The notes: generated from the sequence alone by a model not told the origin. Shown: positions 6,975 through 14,544, counted from the stretch's first letter. The stretch is 16,533 nt of DNA from Ruminococcaceae bacterium UBA3751 (GCA_002371215.1 DFGL01000085.1:1-16533), one strand, 5' to 3'. Numbers and translations are program-made.

Positions 6975-7667
6975 TTAGTTTGTTTCGTCCTCCTCCACGG
7001 ATGTCATTTTTCTTTTTAATGTATTTATGGATTCCATCGTAACATCGGTTAAATATTGCGATGGTGAGTTTTTCAATTTTCTTGTTTTCTCATTACGCTT
7101 TGCAACGCTATCTTTATCAAAGAGCTTGTAGAGCTCGTCTACCATAGCGTGCATAGTGTCAATACCTTCTTTGATTTCGGCACGGTATACGGTTTGTGCA
7201 ACAAGCGCAGCGTCAATATCCGTAGTTGACAACTGCAACGCAGTATCCTTTGCTTTATGACAAGCGTTACTGAAATAGGTATTGAAGATAGAAATGATTT
7301 CAAGTGATTCATCAAAGATGTTTACCGCTGCTTTGCGAATATCGGCATCGTCCTCTTGGCTATACAGTCTATCCAACATTCCCGATACCTCATCGTAAAC
7401 ATGTCTTTCGGTTTCAAGGAACTCCTCTTTGCTTTTATCTTCGCTTTCACCCTTCAGCCACTCAACCGTGGTGCATAGTGCATCGGCAAGACCTATCATC
7501 GTCATTGTTTTGCTTGCGTCAACGCCGAGTGTTTCATATCGCTGAACAGTGGATTTGTTCACGCCGAGTAATTCCGCTACTCTGTCCATAGAATAGCCAA
7601 GCTCTTCACGGCGCTGTGCAACACGCTTGCCAATCTCAATATCTCTTTCAATTGCTTTCTTTGGCAT
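6975..7667 (-). CDS. XRE-family repressor-like regulator of the mobile element
   Basis: 230 aa. Residues ~12-64 form a helix-turn-helix of the XRE/Cro type (GKRVAQRREELGYSMDRVAELLGV followed by NKSTVQRYE), then a mainly helical C-terminal region (~80-230) with no known domain, probably for oligomerisation or signal response. ATG follows AAGGAGGTG. It is transcribed away from the excisionase-like gene, from a promoter whose -35 box overlaps a TGCAAC motif that recurs in the excisionase promoter, so it probably represses itself and xis and so keeps the element integrated. It is followed on the same strand by int. It has no Ser-Lys LexA-type autoprotease signature that I can see, so the release signal is unknown. 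Confidence 0.85.
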   Translation of the reverse strand: MPKKAIERDIEIGKRVAQRREELGYSMDRVAELLGVNKSTVQRYETLGVDASKTMTMIGLADALCTTVEWLKGESEDKSKEEFLETERHVYDEVSGMLDRLYSQEDDADIRKAAVNIFDESLEIISIFNTYFSNACHKAKDTALQLSTTDIDAALVAQTVYRAEIKEGIDTMHAMVDELYKLFDKDSVAKRNEKTRKLKNSPSQYLTDVTMESINTLKRKMTSVEEDETN

Positions 7668-7692
7668 AGTGACACCTCCTTAACACAACTTT

Positions 7693-7721
7693 ATTATATC
7701 ATAACAAATTTCATAATGCAA
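7693..7721 (-). promoter_or_regulatory. promoter of the XRE regulator with overlapping motif
   Basis: On the minus strand TTGCAT (7716-7721) and TATAAT (7693-7698) are 17 nt apart. The -35 box overlaps TGCAAC at 7717-7722; the reverse form GTTGCA is at 7751-7756 and TGCAA again at 7778-7782. These repeated motifs between the two divergent promoters are the best candidates for the regulator's operators. Confidence 0.7.
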
Positions 7722-7762
7722 CATATAATTGAAAAATAACAAAAATAATTGTTGCACTATAC

Positions 7763-7791
7763 TTGACAAATTAGAAATGCAATTGTATAAT
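7763..7791 (+). promoter_or_regulatory. perfect-consensus promoter of the excisionase-like gene
   Basis: TTGACA (7763-7768), 17 nt, TATAAT (7786-7791): full consensus. A promoter this strong in front of an excisionase implies tight repression. A TGCAA motif lies between the boxes and GTTGCA lies just upstream. The transcript has a leader of about 85 nt before the ATG at 7885. Confidence 0.85.
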
Positions 7792-7884
7792 ACAAGTGTG
7801 AGTTGTTTCAGAAACTTACGCTAAAGATGGTTAGGCTAATAAATATCATCCTCTCTTTTTGGTTTATCTAAGAAAGGAATTAGA

Positions 7885-8097
7885 ATGAACGAAAAGATAG
7901 GATTGACTGTCGAAGAGGCAGCCGCTTCTTCCGGAATCGGAAGAAACACAATCAGAATGCTTATTGACAGAGGTAAGCTCCCCGTCTTAAAGGTTGGTCG
8001 TAAAACAATCATCCGCAGGGATACGCTTGAAAAGTTTATGATCATCAATGAAGGCAAAGACTTACTTGAAGTTGATACAGTCAATGAAGTACAATAG
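7885..8097 (+). CDS. xis: excisionase-like MerR-type winged-helix protein
   Basis: 70 aa, the size of excisionases such as Tn916 Xis. It has the excisionase-family DNA-binding pattern (HTH_17): LTVEEAAASSGIGRNTIRMLIDRGKLPVLKVGRKTIIRRDTLEKF, that is helix-turn-helix, a wing with KVGRK, and a closing helix. The acidic tail (~58-70) is unremarkable. Xis proteins bend DNA at the attachment site and steer the integrase towards excision. It is read from a perfect promoter divergent from the repressor and int, and ends just before a terminator and the hairpin-rich block, which may hold its binding sites. ATG is preceded by AAAGGA. The symbol is given by family and context, not by a confirmed orthologue. 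Confidence 0.8.
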   Translation: MNEKIGLTVEEAAASSGIGRNTIRMLIDRGKLPVLKVGRKTIIRRDTLEKFMIINEGKDLLEVDTVNEVQ

Positions 8098-8106
8098 GCA
8101 AAAAGG

Positions 8107-8139
8107 AACACCGTTCACAACCGTGAACGGTGTTTTCTC
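8107..8139 (+). terminator. terminator after xis
   Basis: ACACCGTTCAC (8108-8118) and GTGAACGGTGT (8123-8133) form a perfect 11-bp stem with loop AACC; A8107 pairs further with T8134, and T residues follow. It begins 10 nt after the xis stop. Confidence 0.85.
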
Positions 8140-8160
8140 TTTAAGGGTTTTAGGTTCTCC

Positions 8161-8434
8161 TAACGACTACCGTTTTCGCCAAATTGGCTACAAACGGTCT
8201 GCTCGTTAAGACAGCGCAATGCTATTCTTTCCAATGATGTTTTACGGGCAGAAAATACTCGTCAGAGCGCAATGAACTTTTGATATGTAAATGTCAAAAG
8301 TGCCATTGCGTTACTCTTGACAAGAGTAACAGAATCGAGAAAAGTTCAAAAACTAAGATAGATTTTACAATGTTTGAAGCATATGTAATTTCTTAACAAG
8401 CAGACCGTTTTGTACCACATCGGCACAAAACGGT
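8161..8434. repeat. hairpin-rich block, candidate oriT, attP or origin
   Basis: Gene-free and packed with dyads. (a) 8161-8208: TAACGA/TCGTTA outside ACCGTTT/AAACGGT outside GCC/GGC. (b) 8268-8310: CGCAATG/CATTGCG outside ACTTTTGA/TCAAAAGT. (c) 8310-8330: GTTACTCTTG and CAAGAGTAAC around a single A. (d) 8404-8434: ACCGTTTTGT/ACAAAACGGT. Hairpins (a) and (d) are related: the right arm of (a) (near 8190-8210) and the reverse complement of 8390-8414 share ACGGTCTGCT(C/T)GTTAAGA, making a long inverted repeat around (b) and (c). AGCGCAATG also occurs twice directly (8213-8221, 8266-8274). Such layout is known from transfer origins, replication origins and integrase/excisionase arm regions. No relaxase or replication gene is in the window, so the role is undecided; a structured RNA is also possible. 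Confidence 0.7.
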
Positions 8435-8541
8435 AATCCACAGAGACACCCTATGACCTGTTGAGAAATATTCATTGCCCTAAATGCCTAAGTTTAGATG
8501 TATTCTATTTTCCTTATTTTCTAATCACTTAAATAAATCTA
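8435..8541. other. spacer between hairpin block and thsB end
   Basis: No gene is seen. A short dyad, CACTTAAAT (8526-8534) with ATTTAAGTG (8544-8552), overlaps the end of the TIR gene; it lacks a T run on the minus strand, so it is at best a weak terminator for the Thoeris pair. Confidence 0.4.
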
Positions 8542-9105
8542 TCATTTAAGTGTATAGTAATAAGCACTAGCCTTTGTTGTGGTTTGGACTCTAAAATTCG
8601 AATTATTTAATGCACTAGTAATTAGCGCTTGATTATATGGAACATGAAGCGTTGCGACCTTACTCATATTATCACGGAATACAGGAAGTTTATCCCATAA
8701 ATCTTTCACTTGCTTGCGAATTCCATTACTATCACTGATGTCAGATTTTAGTTTGAAATCCGGATAGATGACAATAACAGGAAGACCTTTTGTGTTAATG
8801 GCATAATCTACTTCCTCCCTAAGAGCCCTGCTATTTTTTGTGTTTTCACTTAAAATGAGCACAAGATTTTTTGAAAGATTTAGTCTGTCGTGTAATCTTC
8901 TCTTTAACGTTTCCCACTCACTTCCGTCACGGACATTATATGTTTTTGCATGTGCATCAATAAAAGGAAATGTACTATCCTTACCCTTCCATGCTCGTAA
9001 TTGATTGTAATAAAGAAAGTCTGGAGTTGCATTGGCTCCTAAATTAGACTCGCTAAACGGTTCAGCGACATAAAACGCTACATAGTTTGCATTTCTGTAT
9101 GACAT
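8542..9105 (-). CDS. thsB: Thoeris TIR-like protein ThsB
   Basis: 187 aa, a TIR-like fold of the MTH538/DUF1863 type. The blocks YVAFYVAEPFSESNLGANA, the FLYYNQLRAWKGKD stretch with FPFIDAHAKTYNVRD, LNLSKNLVLILSENTKNS, RALREEVDYAI and LPVIVIYPDFKLKSDI are those I associate with Thoeris ThsB. Glu97 or Glu98 in RALREE is at the position of the TIR catalytic glutamate. In Thoeris the TIR protein senses phage infection and makes an NAD-derived signal nucleotide that turns on ThsA; for type II systems the reported signal is histidine-ADP-ribose. It starts 17 nt after thsA on a strong ribosome site (AAGGAGGTAA), so the two form an operon. The protein looks full length. The family call is from memory of its motifs, without a search. 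Confidence 0.85.
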   Translation of the reverse strand: MSYRNANYVAFYVAEPFSESNLGANATPDFLYYNQLRAWKGKDSTFPFIDAHAKTYNVRDGSEWETLKRRLHDRLNLSKNLVLILSENTKNSRALREEVDYAINTKGLPVIVIYPDFKLKSDISDSNGIRKQVKDLWDKLPVFRDNMSKVATLHVPYNQALITSALNNSNFRVQTTTKASAYYYTLK

Positions 9106-9122
9106 TAGATTTACCTCCTTGA

Positions 9123-9968
9123 TTATACATGAAATATATTTTTGTATTCATACAGCGGAATTCCATTATTATCGCCGTATATAATTATTTTTACTTTTGA
9201 ATTAAAACTTACACCGCTACTATTAAGAGTACAGAGAATGCACCTCAACAATGAATCCTTCTGCTTAGGTCCATCATCAAATCGAGCAATTCCAGTTCCC
9301 AATAAAGGTAGAACAATTTCTTTACGTGCATATACTCTATCAATCTCTTTCCACATTCGCATAAGCATATGCTCAAACTCAGCCATGTTAGTATGGGCTT
9401 CATAGTCATCATTTAAGTTCATCATTGCAAGCATTAAATATGTATTATTATCTACACTGCTATCATATCGAATAATTGTTCCTATAGGAAAATCATATAA
9501 TCCTTCACCATTTTTATGTAATCCACGCCGATTTGCCTCTGTTTCAATAGCCGTTTTTATTTCATCGATATTTCCGTGTTCAAGAAACAATTGACCATGT
9601 AAAGACCCTTTAGTTATAACTATATCATCAATTCTCGTATCAAAATGTGTATCACATCCAATGACTCGTAAACCTGATGTTTCAAAAATATCGCCACAGC
9701 TAATAGATACCGGGGTATTACGTATTGTGAGATTTATAGATTCCTTAAATAATATACCGATTAAGAAGTAGACAAAAACGCAAAGCAACAAAAACGCTAT
9801 TAGGACAATGCTTATACGCAGGAAAAGGCTTGCATTTTTCATATCGCCTAATGAAACGCCAAGTATAGATAAAGCAGTAGAAATTAAACCTACTATTGTT
9901 GCTGAAATAAAAACGCTATCTCTTGTGCGCTTTGTTAAACTATTATACCAATTTATAATTTTATTCAT
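9123..9968 (-). CDS. thsA: Thoeris effector ThsA, TM plus macro domain (type II)
   Basis: 281 aa from the ATG at 9968, chosen because GGAGTG (9977-9982) lies 8 nt upstream; a TTG further out at 10001 has no ribosome site. Two TM helices (~18-40 and ~48-72) are followed by a cytoplasmic domain (~77-281) matching the ThsA macro domain (DUF6430): VSISCGDIF, the GLRVIGCDTHFDTRIDD motif, then GSLHGQLFLE, and the macro-type nucleotide loop PLLGTGIARF at ~211-220. In type II Thoeris the macro domain binds the nucleotide made by the TIR partner and the membrane part then damages the membrane, killing or arresting the infected cell. Its location would be the inner membrane. Gene order thsA then thsB is typical. 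A possible -10 box (TATAAT on the minus strand, 10034-10039) lies upstream with only a weak -35. Confidence 0.85.
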   Translation of the reverse strand: MNKIINWYNSLTKRTRDSVFISATIVGLISTALSILGVSLGDMKNASLFLRISIVLIAFLLLCVFVYFLIGILFKESINLTIRNTPVSISCGDIFETSGLRVIGCDTHFDTRIDDIVITKGSLHGQLFLEHGNIDEIKTAIETEANRRGLHKNGEGLYDFPIGTIIRYDSSVDNNTYLMLAMMNLNDDYEAHTNMAEFEHMLMRMWKEIDRVYARKEIVLPLLGTGIARFDDGPKQKDSLLRCILCTLNSSGVSFNSKVKIIIYGDNNGIPLYEYKNIFHV

Positions 9969-10033
9969 ATATAATACACTCCATATAAACATAGTTTTCA
10001 ACGAAGACGATATACTACATGTGGCTGATCTTT

Positions 10034-10039
10034 ATTATA
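10034..10039 (-). promoter_or_regulatory. possible -10 box for the thsA-thsB operon
   Basis: TATAAT on the minus strand, 66 nt before the chosen thsA start. No good -35 box is at 17 nt (TCCATT); TTTCCA at 19 nt is an alternative. The 145-nt gap to the upstream gene makes an own promoter for thsAB plausible. Confidence 0.4.
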
Positions 10040-10113
10040 ATTTAACATAGAATAATAATGGAAAAACAACAAAAAGACAGATAAATCTTTGCACATTTAT
10101 TTAATAGATATAG

Positions 10114-10998
10114 TTAACTTATCAAATAATATTGTTCTTTATCTATCGCTTCTTCAATTGCTTCTTTTAATCTAGTTATTTCATTTTCGTTAGCGAAACT
10201 TGTTGCATTGTAAGTGACACATTCTTTATTTTTGTTTTTGTTATACAAATCATATAGTTTATCTCCTTCGCTAATTCGATAGAAATTTGTTGAACTTAAA
10301 TATGATGAAACATTATATTTATTATCAAAAGAAATTGAATAATTTGGTTTACAGTAATATATTTCTCTAATTTCATTTTCTAAAATATCAGTATAAGTAA
10401 TTTCTATAAAATAAGCTAATTCAACCGTAGAAATTATACATTTTCCTGATAACTCAGAATAATCTATATTTGTGTTAAAAAAAACATCAAAATATTTTTC
10501 ATTAATCCTTAAGGGATATAATGTACATATTTTACCTATATTCGCACTGTGTTGAATTGTATATAAATCATCTTTGATAAAGGAATTTATAGGTATAACA
10601 ATACTACCAGTAGTGAGTACTGATATCATTTTTTCATTGTTTGATGAATACCCTTCATAAAATAAAACATAGATTGAATATAAAGGTATAACATTAATAT
10701 TTAAATCATTTGCGGGATTCTTATCAACGGTAATATCAATCTCTTCTATTTTCGTTTCATCTTCGTTATATTCAACTTTACAATCAATAATTGGATCCGC
10801 CATAGTTTTTTCGATTTTTAATTGGCTCTGTTCAATATATAGTTGCTTAGCTAAAACACGGATCAAACTTATTATAGAAACAACTAGTGTCATAACTAAG
10901 ACTACAATTTCAATAAGTCTTATAATATTCTCAAACTTTTTTGTCTTTACTTCATTTATATACGCACAATTATCATAGTTTTTGAAGTTGCTACGCAT
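10114..10998 (-). CDS. single-TM hypothetical protein upstream of Thoeris
   Basis: 294 aa, not recognised. A basic N-terminal ~28 residues, one TM helix (~29-50, IEIVVLVMTLVVSIISLIRVL), then an acidic, Asn/Ile-rich domain of ~240 residues with a beta-strand-like pattern and a short helix at the end (EITRLKEAIEEAIDKEQ). It is the most AT-rich gene in the window. The ATG follows AAAGGAGG by 9 nt and the gene has its own promoter (11024-11051). It is co-oriented with thsA, 145 nt away. Such anchored beta-rich proteins without conserved catalytic residues are common on mobile elements; the role could be Thoeris accessory, superinfection exclusion or unrelated cargo. The function is unknown. Confidence 0.75.
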   Translation of the reverse strand: MRSNFKNYDNCAYINEVKTKKFENIIRLIEIVVLVMTLVVSIISLIRVLAKQLYIEQSQLKIEKTMADPIIDCKVEYNEDETKIEEIDITVDKNPANDLNINVIPLYSIYVLFYEGYSSNNEKMISVLTTGSIVIPINSFIKDDLYTIQHSANIGKICTLYPLRINEKYFDVFFNTNIDYSELSGKCIISTVELAYFIEITYTDILENEIREIYYCKPNYSISFDNKYNVSSYLSSTNFYRISEGDKLYDLYNKNKNKECVTYNATSFANENEITRLKEAIEEAIDKEQYYLIS

Positions 10999-11023
10999 CT
11001 CTACAAGCCTCCTTTAGATTAAA

Positions 11024-11051
11024 TTAATAACTTAATCAAACTATATGTCAA
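11024..11051 (-). promoter_or_regulatory. promoter of the single-TM protein gene
   Basis: On the minus strand TTGACA (11046-11051) is followed at 16 nt by TATTAA (11024-11029), or at 17 nt by ATTAAT. It is preceded by a T-rich stretch (an UP-like element). The ribosome site lies about 10 nt further on. Confidence 0.6.
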
Positions 11052-11166
11052 CCCAAAATGCAAAAATGTACAAAAAAACGACAAAAAAAGACATAATTAA
11101 TCAAGAATTAGGGGTTGACAAATGAAAATCAGTTGTTCTCACAAATCTTTACACTAATAACAAAAC
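11052..11166. other. AT-rich spacer at the cargo/core boundary
   Basis: No gene is seen. It holds a second TTGACA on the plus strand (11115-11120) that mirrors the minus-strand one (GTCAACCC near 11047 and GGGTTGAC near 11113 are inverted), but it lacks a credible -10 box. Together with the two terminators that follow, it marks the border between the AT-rich cargo and the transporter operon. Confidence 0.4.
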
Positions 11167-11197
11167 GACCTTGAAAGATAAAATTCAAGGTCATTTT
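11167..11197. terminator. bidirectional-looking hairpin terminator
   Basis: GACCTTGAA (11167-11175) pairs perfectly with TTCAAGGTC (11184-11192). T runs follow on the plus strand (ATTTTTAT), and a weaker one (GTTTTGTT) follows on the minus strand. No gene reads into it from the left on the plus strand, so it may serve as insulation between the two transcription units. Confidence 0.65.
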
Positions 11198-11284
11198 TAT
11201 GTAAAAAAGCATTTAAAAACATGCTCCAATATGTCAGCATTTTAAGGTTCTGAAACCCGCATGAATACTGCGTTTCAAAACGTC

Positions 11285-11322
11285 AAAATGAGGGTGGCAA
11301 TGATATATCATTGCTACCCTCA
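11285..11322 (-). terminator. terminator of the ABC transporter operon
   Basis: A 17-bp stem without loop nucleotides in the DNA (11289-11305 with 11306-11322, one G-T wobble) built on GAGGGT...ACCCTC arms around GCAATGATA/TATCATTGC. On the minus strand four T follow. It lies 43 nt after the permease stop. Confidence 0.75.
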
Positions 11323-11365
11323 AAATTGGCTTCTAAATGCTTACTGATGATCTGAATAATAGGCG

Positions 11366-13864
11366 TTAATCCTGCTTTAAGTTTTCAATTATATTATCAT
11401 CTTTAATCTTGTCTGCTGAATAGAGCAGCGACAGAAGAATGATAAGAAATACCGTCACTATTGCGGCAAGATAGAAGTGAAGATTAAGCGAGAAATTCAT
11501 TACCGTTCCTTCTGATGTTGACAGAGCGTAGGACATCAGATAATGCAGAACTGCGCTGATTGGCAGCGACCACAAAAGCGATTTTACGCCATAGCGTATG
11601 CTCTCAACATAAATCATTTTCTTAAAGCCCTTCGGCGTTACGCCGACGGATTTGAGCATTGCAAATTCTGTTTTGCGTTCGTTCATTGAATTTGAAATTG
11701 AATTGATAATATTGATAATCGCAATCAGTGTTAAAAGCGTGATAAATCCGTAAATAAAGACTTTCATTATTTTTGTAATCGCATTTACCGCCTGCATCTG
11801 CGAGGTGCTGTCCTCTATTGAATAGGCGATGCCTGCGTTTTCAAAATACTCATCCGCTGCACTCATTACAGCTTTGTAGTCCTTGGCAAAAATGCCGAAG
11901 CAGAACATACGCCTTTCAAGCGGCAGGGAGGAAATAGCATCCTCGGAAAAAACGAGTGAAGGCTCGCTTACGTATATCGGTTCAAACAAAGATGACTCAA
12001 ACTTTTTATCAGTCATCGCCCCTATTGTCACGGAAAAATTACGGCGGTCATCATATTCGCCCGTTTCCTCGTTATACTCGTCAACAAGGCAGTTCAGCGT
12101 TTTGCCGTTTGCTTCATCTTTAAATGCCTTGCACTCCTTTGGTTTGCTGTCCGTTGTATCAATCACACGGTTGAAAACAAGTGCCTTCGGGTGCGTTTTA
12201 TCATGATAAGTTTCAGGCTGCTCGCCGATTGATTTAAGATAATCGTCAAAGCTTGCGTTATCCATCACAAAGAGGAACAAATCCGTGATATCCTCTCCCT
12301 CTGAAAGACTGAAGGCGCGATATGCATCCTCGGTAAAAAGCTCTGTGTTAACAAGTGTCGCCTCTGACGTGATATAGCCGATATAGCCGTCAATATTTGC
12401 GCCGTCAAAATAATCCCTGACCTTGTCCTTATACTCGTTTTCGGTGTAAACGATAAAATCAGCATTTTCCTCCCCTGCTGAATTTTTTACAAGGGTGGTA
12501 AACATCTGTGAAAAGTTCGTTACAGTTAAAAACAGCACCACGCTCATCGCAAGGGCAAAAACAATATTTCTGCTTCTTCTGCCGTTTCGCTTGAAATTCT
12601 TGACGGCAAGCTCGCCCTCAAAGCCGTACAGCTTTCGTGTGAGCTTTGAAACGCGCAGCTTCTTCGCTTTCTTTACCTTAACGGTGTTCGTCCCCTTAAT
12701 CGCCTCAATCGGTGAAGTTTTTGAAGCGCGGCGGGCGGGAATATAGCACGAAATGAATATGGTAAGCGCGCTGATAAGAACCGTGCCAAGAATGATATAC
12801 GGGCTGAAGTGCAGTTTAAGCGTGCCCTTAATCGCGATTGAAAGTGTAGTTAGAAACGCGCCCTCGATGCTCTTGAATGTAATCGCCATTCCGACAAAGC
12901 CTGCAATAATTCCGAACACAATACCGATACAGCCGAGAATAAAGCCTTCAAAATAAATTGATGCACGTTTCTGTCTTTTTGTTGCACCTACGGAAGCGAG
13001 CATACCAAGATAGCGTTCACGTTCCTGATACGATACGGCAAAGGAGTCATAAATCATAATAACGGAAGCAACAACGATAACAGCAAGAATAACCGCCGCA
13101 AAGCCGCCGATGGCTTTTAAAGTGTCGTTGTTTTCCATCACGCCCGAAAAATTGAGCAAATCCACATTGTAGTTGACATCGTGCCCGTTTGTTTCGCTTT
13201 CAAGGGTACGCGTTCTTTCATATACGGAATTATCGAGCTTGTGATAGCTCAGCGTAGCATAACAGTTGGTGCCGCTGTTTCTGACAGAATCCGTAAAAGC
13301 AATCACGCCGTCACGGCTGTCAAGAAAACTTACGTTTGCCTCTGCAATACCGCAGAGCTTATATTCCTTATATCCCTCTTTTTCCGTGGCGTAATCCACA
13401 CAATACACGCGGATTGTGTCGCCGACCTTCCAGTTCAGTTTGTTCTTTTCTATATAATCTTTGGTGAGCAGAATTTCGCCGTCCCGTTTCGGAAATGTGC
13501 CGTCAAGAATATGGATATTTCGCATTTTCACCGCTTCTTCGGTGACTGCGTCCACCTCGGCATATGCTTTTGAAACATCCTTTTCCTTGTCATAGCGAAA
13601 ATTCATCACATTCGCGCCAAGGTAATAATCAAAATCTCCGCTTTGCAGTTTGCTTTCCTCCGGCAGTTTCTCATACCAAAGTTGCGCGTGCCAGTTGCCG
13701 TCGTACGCTTTGGTGGAATCCTGCATAAATTTCACAAACGAAAAAACGCTTGTAAACACAGCGGTTACCATCGCAACGGACACTATAATCGCAAGAAGCG
13801 TCAGCAGTGAGCGCCGCTTGTGACTTTTTATGTGACGGAGAGTAAGCCTGTTGACTATGTTCAT
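11366..13864 (-). CDS. FtsX-type ABC transporter permease
   Basis: 832 aa with two FtsX-like halves. First half: TM1 (~19-44), a large extracellular domain (~45-250), TM2-TM4 (~251-273, ~306-330, ~354-376), with the coupling-helix-like ERERYLGMLASVGATKRQ near 281-298. Second half: TM5 (~432-452), a second large extracellular domain (~455-700), and three TM helices at the end, with ERKTEFAMLKSVGVTPKG as the matching motif. So it has eight TM helices and two external domains, unlike BceB, which has ten and one external domain. Such permeases pair with a MacB/LolD-type ATPase; in Firmicutes next to a two-component system they usually serve peptide-antibiotic resistance or sensing. The ATG overlaps the ATPase stop by 4 nt (ATGA), so translation is coupled. 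A terminator follows. The substrate is unknown. Confidence 0.9.
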   Translation of the reverse strand: MNIVNRLTLRHIKSHKRRSLLTLLAIIVSVAMVTAVFTSVFSFVKFMQDSTKAYDGNWHAQLWYEKLPEESKLQSGDFDYYLGANVMNFRYDKEKDVSKAYAEVDAVTEEAVKMRNIHILDGTFPKRDGEILLTKDYIEKNKLNWKVGDTIRVYCVDYATEKEGYKEYKLCGIAEANVSFLDSRDGVIAFTDSVRNSGTNCYATLSYHKLDNSVYERTRTLESETNGHDVNYNVDLLNFSGVMENNDTLKAIGGFAAVILAVIVVASVIMIYDSFAVSYQERERYLGMLASVGATKRQKRASIYFEGFILGCIGIVFGIIAGFVGMAITFKSIEGAFLTTLSIAIKGTLKLHFSPYIILGTVLISALTIFISCYIPARRASKTSPIEAIKGTNTVKVKKAKKLRVSKLTRKLYGFEGELAVKNFKRNGRRSRNIVFALAMSVVLFLTVTNFSQMFTTLVKNSAGEENADFIVYTENEYKDKVRDYFDGANIDGYIGYITSEATLVNTELFTEDAYRAFSLSEGEDITDLFLFVMDNASFDDYLKSIGEQPETYHDKTHPKALVFNRVIDTTDSKPKECKAFKDEANGKTLNCLVDEYNEETGEYDDRRNFSVTIGAMTDKKFESSLFEPIYVSEPSLVFSEDAISSLPLERRMFCFGIFAKDYKAVMSAADEYFENAGIAYSIEDSTSQMQAVNAITKIMKVFIYGFITLLTLIAIINIINSISNSMNERKTEFAMLKSVGVTPKGFKKMIYVESIRYGVKSLLWSLPISAVLHYLMSYALSTSEGTVMNFSLNLHFYLAAIVTVFLIILLSLLYSADKIKDDNIIENLKQD

Positions 13865-14544
13865 TGTACTCTCCTTTCATCGCGGACAATTTTTCCGTCC
13901 TTGATTTCTATAAGCCGGTCTGCCGAAAGTGCGATATTTTCGTCATGTGTAATCATAATTACAGTCTGACCGAGTTCGCTGTTGAACTGACGGAGAAGGG
14001 AAATAATCTCCTTGCTGTTTTCGGAATCAAGATTTCCCGTCGGCTCGTCGGCAAGCATAAGAGCAGGATTATTAATCAGCGCCCTGCCGATGGAAACTCT
14101 CTGCTGCTGACCGCCCGAAAGCTGGGAAGGAAGATAGTTGAGTCTGTCCTGCAAGCCAAGGCGTTCTACAATGCCGTTCATCTGTCTTTCATCGGGCTTT
14201 CTGCCGTCAAGAAGAAGCGGAAGGGTTAAGTTTTCCTCAACCGTCAGAATCGGAATAAGGTTGTAAAACTGATACACCAGATCTATCTGTCTGCGGCGAA
14301 AGATTGCAAGCGCCGTTTCATCAAGAGTGGATATATCGGTTTTGTCAATAATGACGCTGCCGCTTGTTGCGGTGTCCACGCCGCCGACAATGTGCATAAG
14401 CGTTGATTTGCCGGAGCCGCTTGGACCCACTATCGCAACAAATTCTCCGCGCTCGACAGAAAAACTGACGTTATCAAGCGCTTTTACCATTGTGTCGCCG
14501 TTTCCATATGTTTTGCAAAGATTTACTGTTTCTAAAATTTTCAT
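13861..14544 (-). CDS. ABC transporter ATP-binding protein (MacB/BceA-like)
   Basis: 227 aa from the ATG at 14544, chosen for the ribosome site GAAAGGAG 7 nt upstream; the frame stays open further upstream without any signal. Walker A GPSGSGKST (40-48), Q-loop Gln92, signature LSGGQQQR (142-149), Walker B ALMLADEP with the NLD D-loop (161-173) and the switch His200 are all intact. The sequence is of the MacB/LolD/BceA class, which drives FtsX-type permeases by mechanotransmission rather than classical pumping. It is first in a two-gene operon with the 832-aa permease and overlaps it by 4 nt. Just upstream is an operator-like TGACA-N4-TGTTA site, so the adjacent response regulator probably controls it. 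Confidence 0.93.
   Translation of the reverse strand: MKILETVNLCKTYGNGDTMVKALDNVSFSVERGEFVAIVGPSGSGKSTLMHIVGGVDTATSGSVIIDKTDISTLDETALAIFRRRQIDLVYQFYNLIPILTVEENLTLPLLLDGRKPDERQMNGIVERLGLQDRLNYLPSQLSGGQQQRVSIGRALINNPALMLADEPTGNLDSENSKEIISLLRQFNSELGQTVIMITHDENIALSADRLIEIKDGKIVRDERRVQ

Noticed and set aside
7836..8111. 91-aa minus-strand frame over xis
   Set aside because: It is the mirror of the excisionase-like gene, which has the promoter, ribosome site, terminator and family motifs.
8161..8434. CRISPR array
   Set aside because: The repeats are inverted, few and of different lengths, with no regular spacers and no cas genes.
9969..10001. Longer thsA start at TTG 10001 or ATG 9992
   Set aside because: No ribosome site before either; the ATG at 9968 has GGAGTG at 8 nt and starts just before the first TM helix.
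11101..11197. Small plus-strand RNA gene from TTGACA at 11115 to the terminator at 11167
   Set aside because: No -10 box at 16-18 nt after the TTGACA; a transcript cannot be supported from the sequence.
5454..11365. att direct repeats flanking the int-xis-Thoeris region
   Set aside because: Only short matches such as CGTTTTGA, in inverted orientation, were found; not enough to name attL/attR.
13181..13573. 130-aa plus-strand frame inside the permease
   Set aside because: It is antisense to well-supported FtsX permease coding sequence and has no ribosome site or recognisable motif.
13864..14229. 121-aa plus-strand frame over the ATPase
   Set aside because: It is the shadow of an ABC ATPase with all motifs intact.
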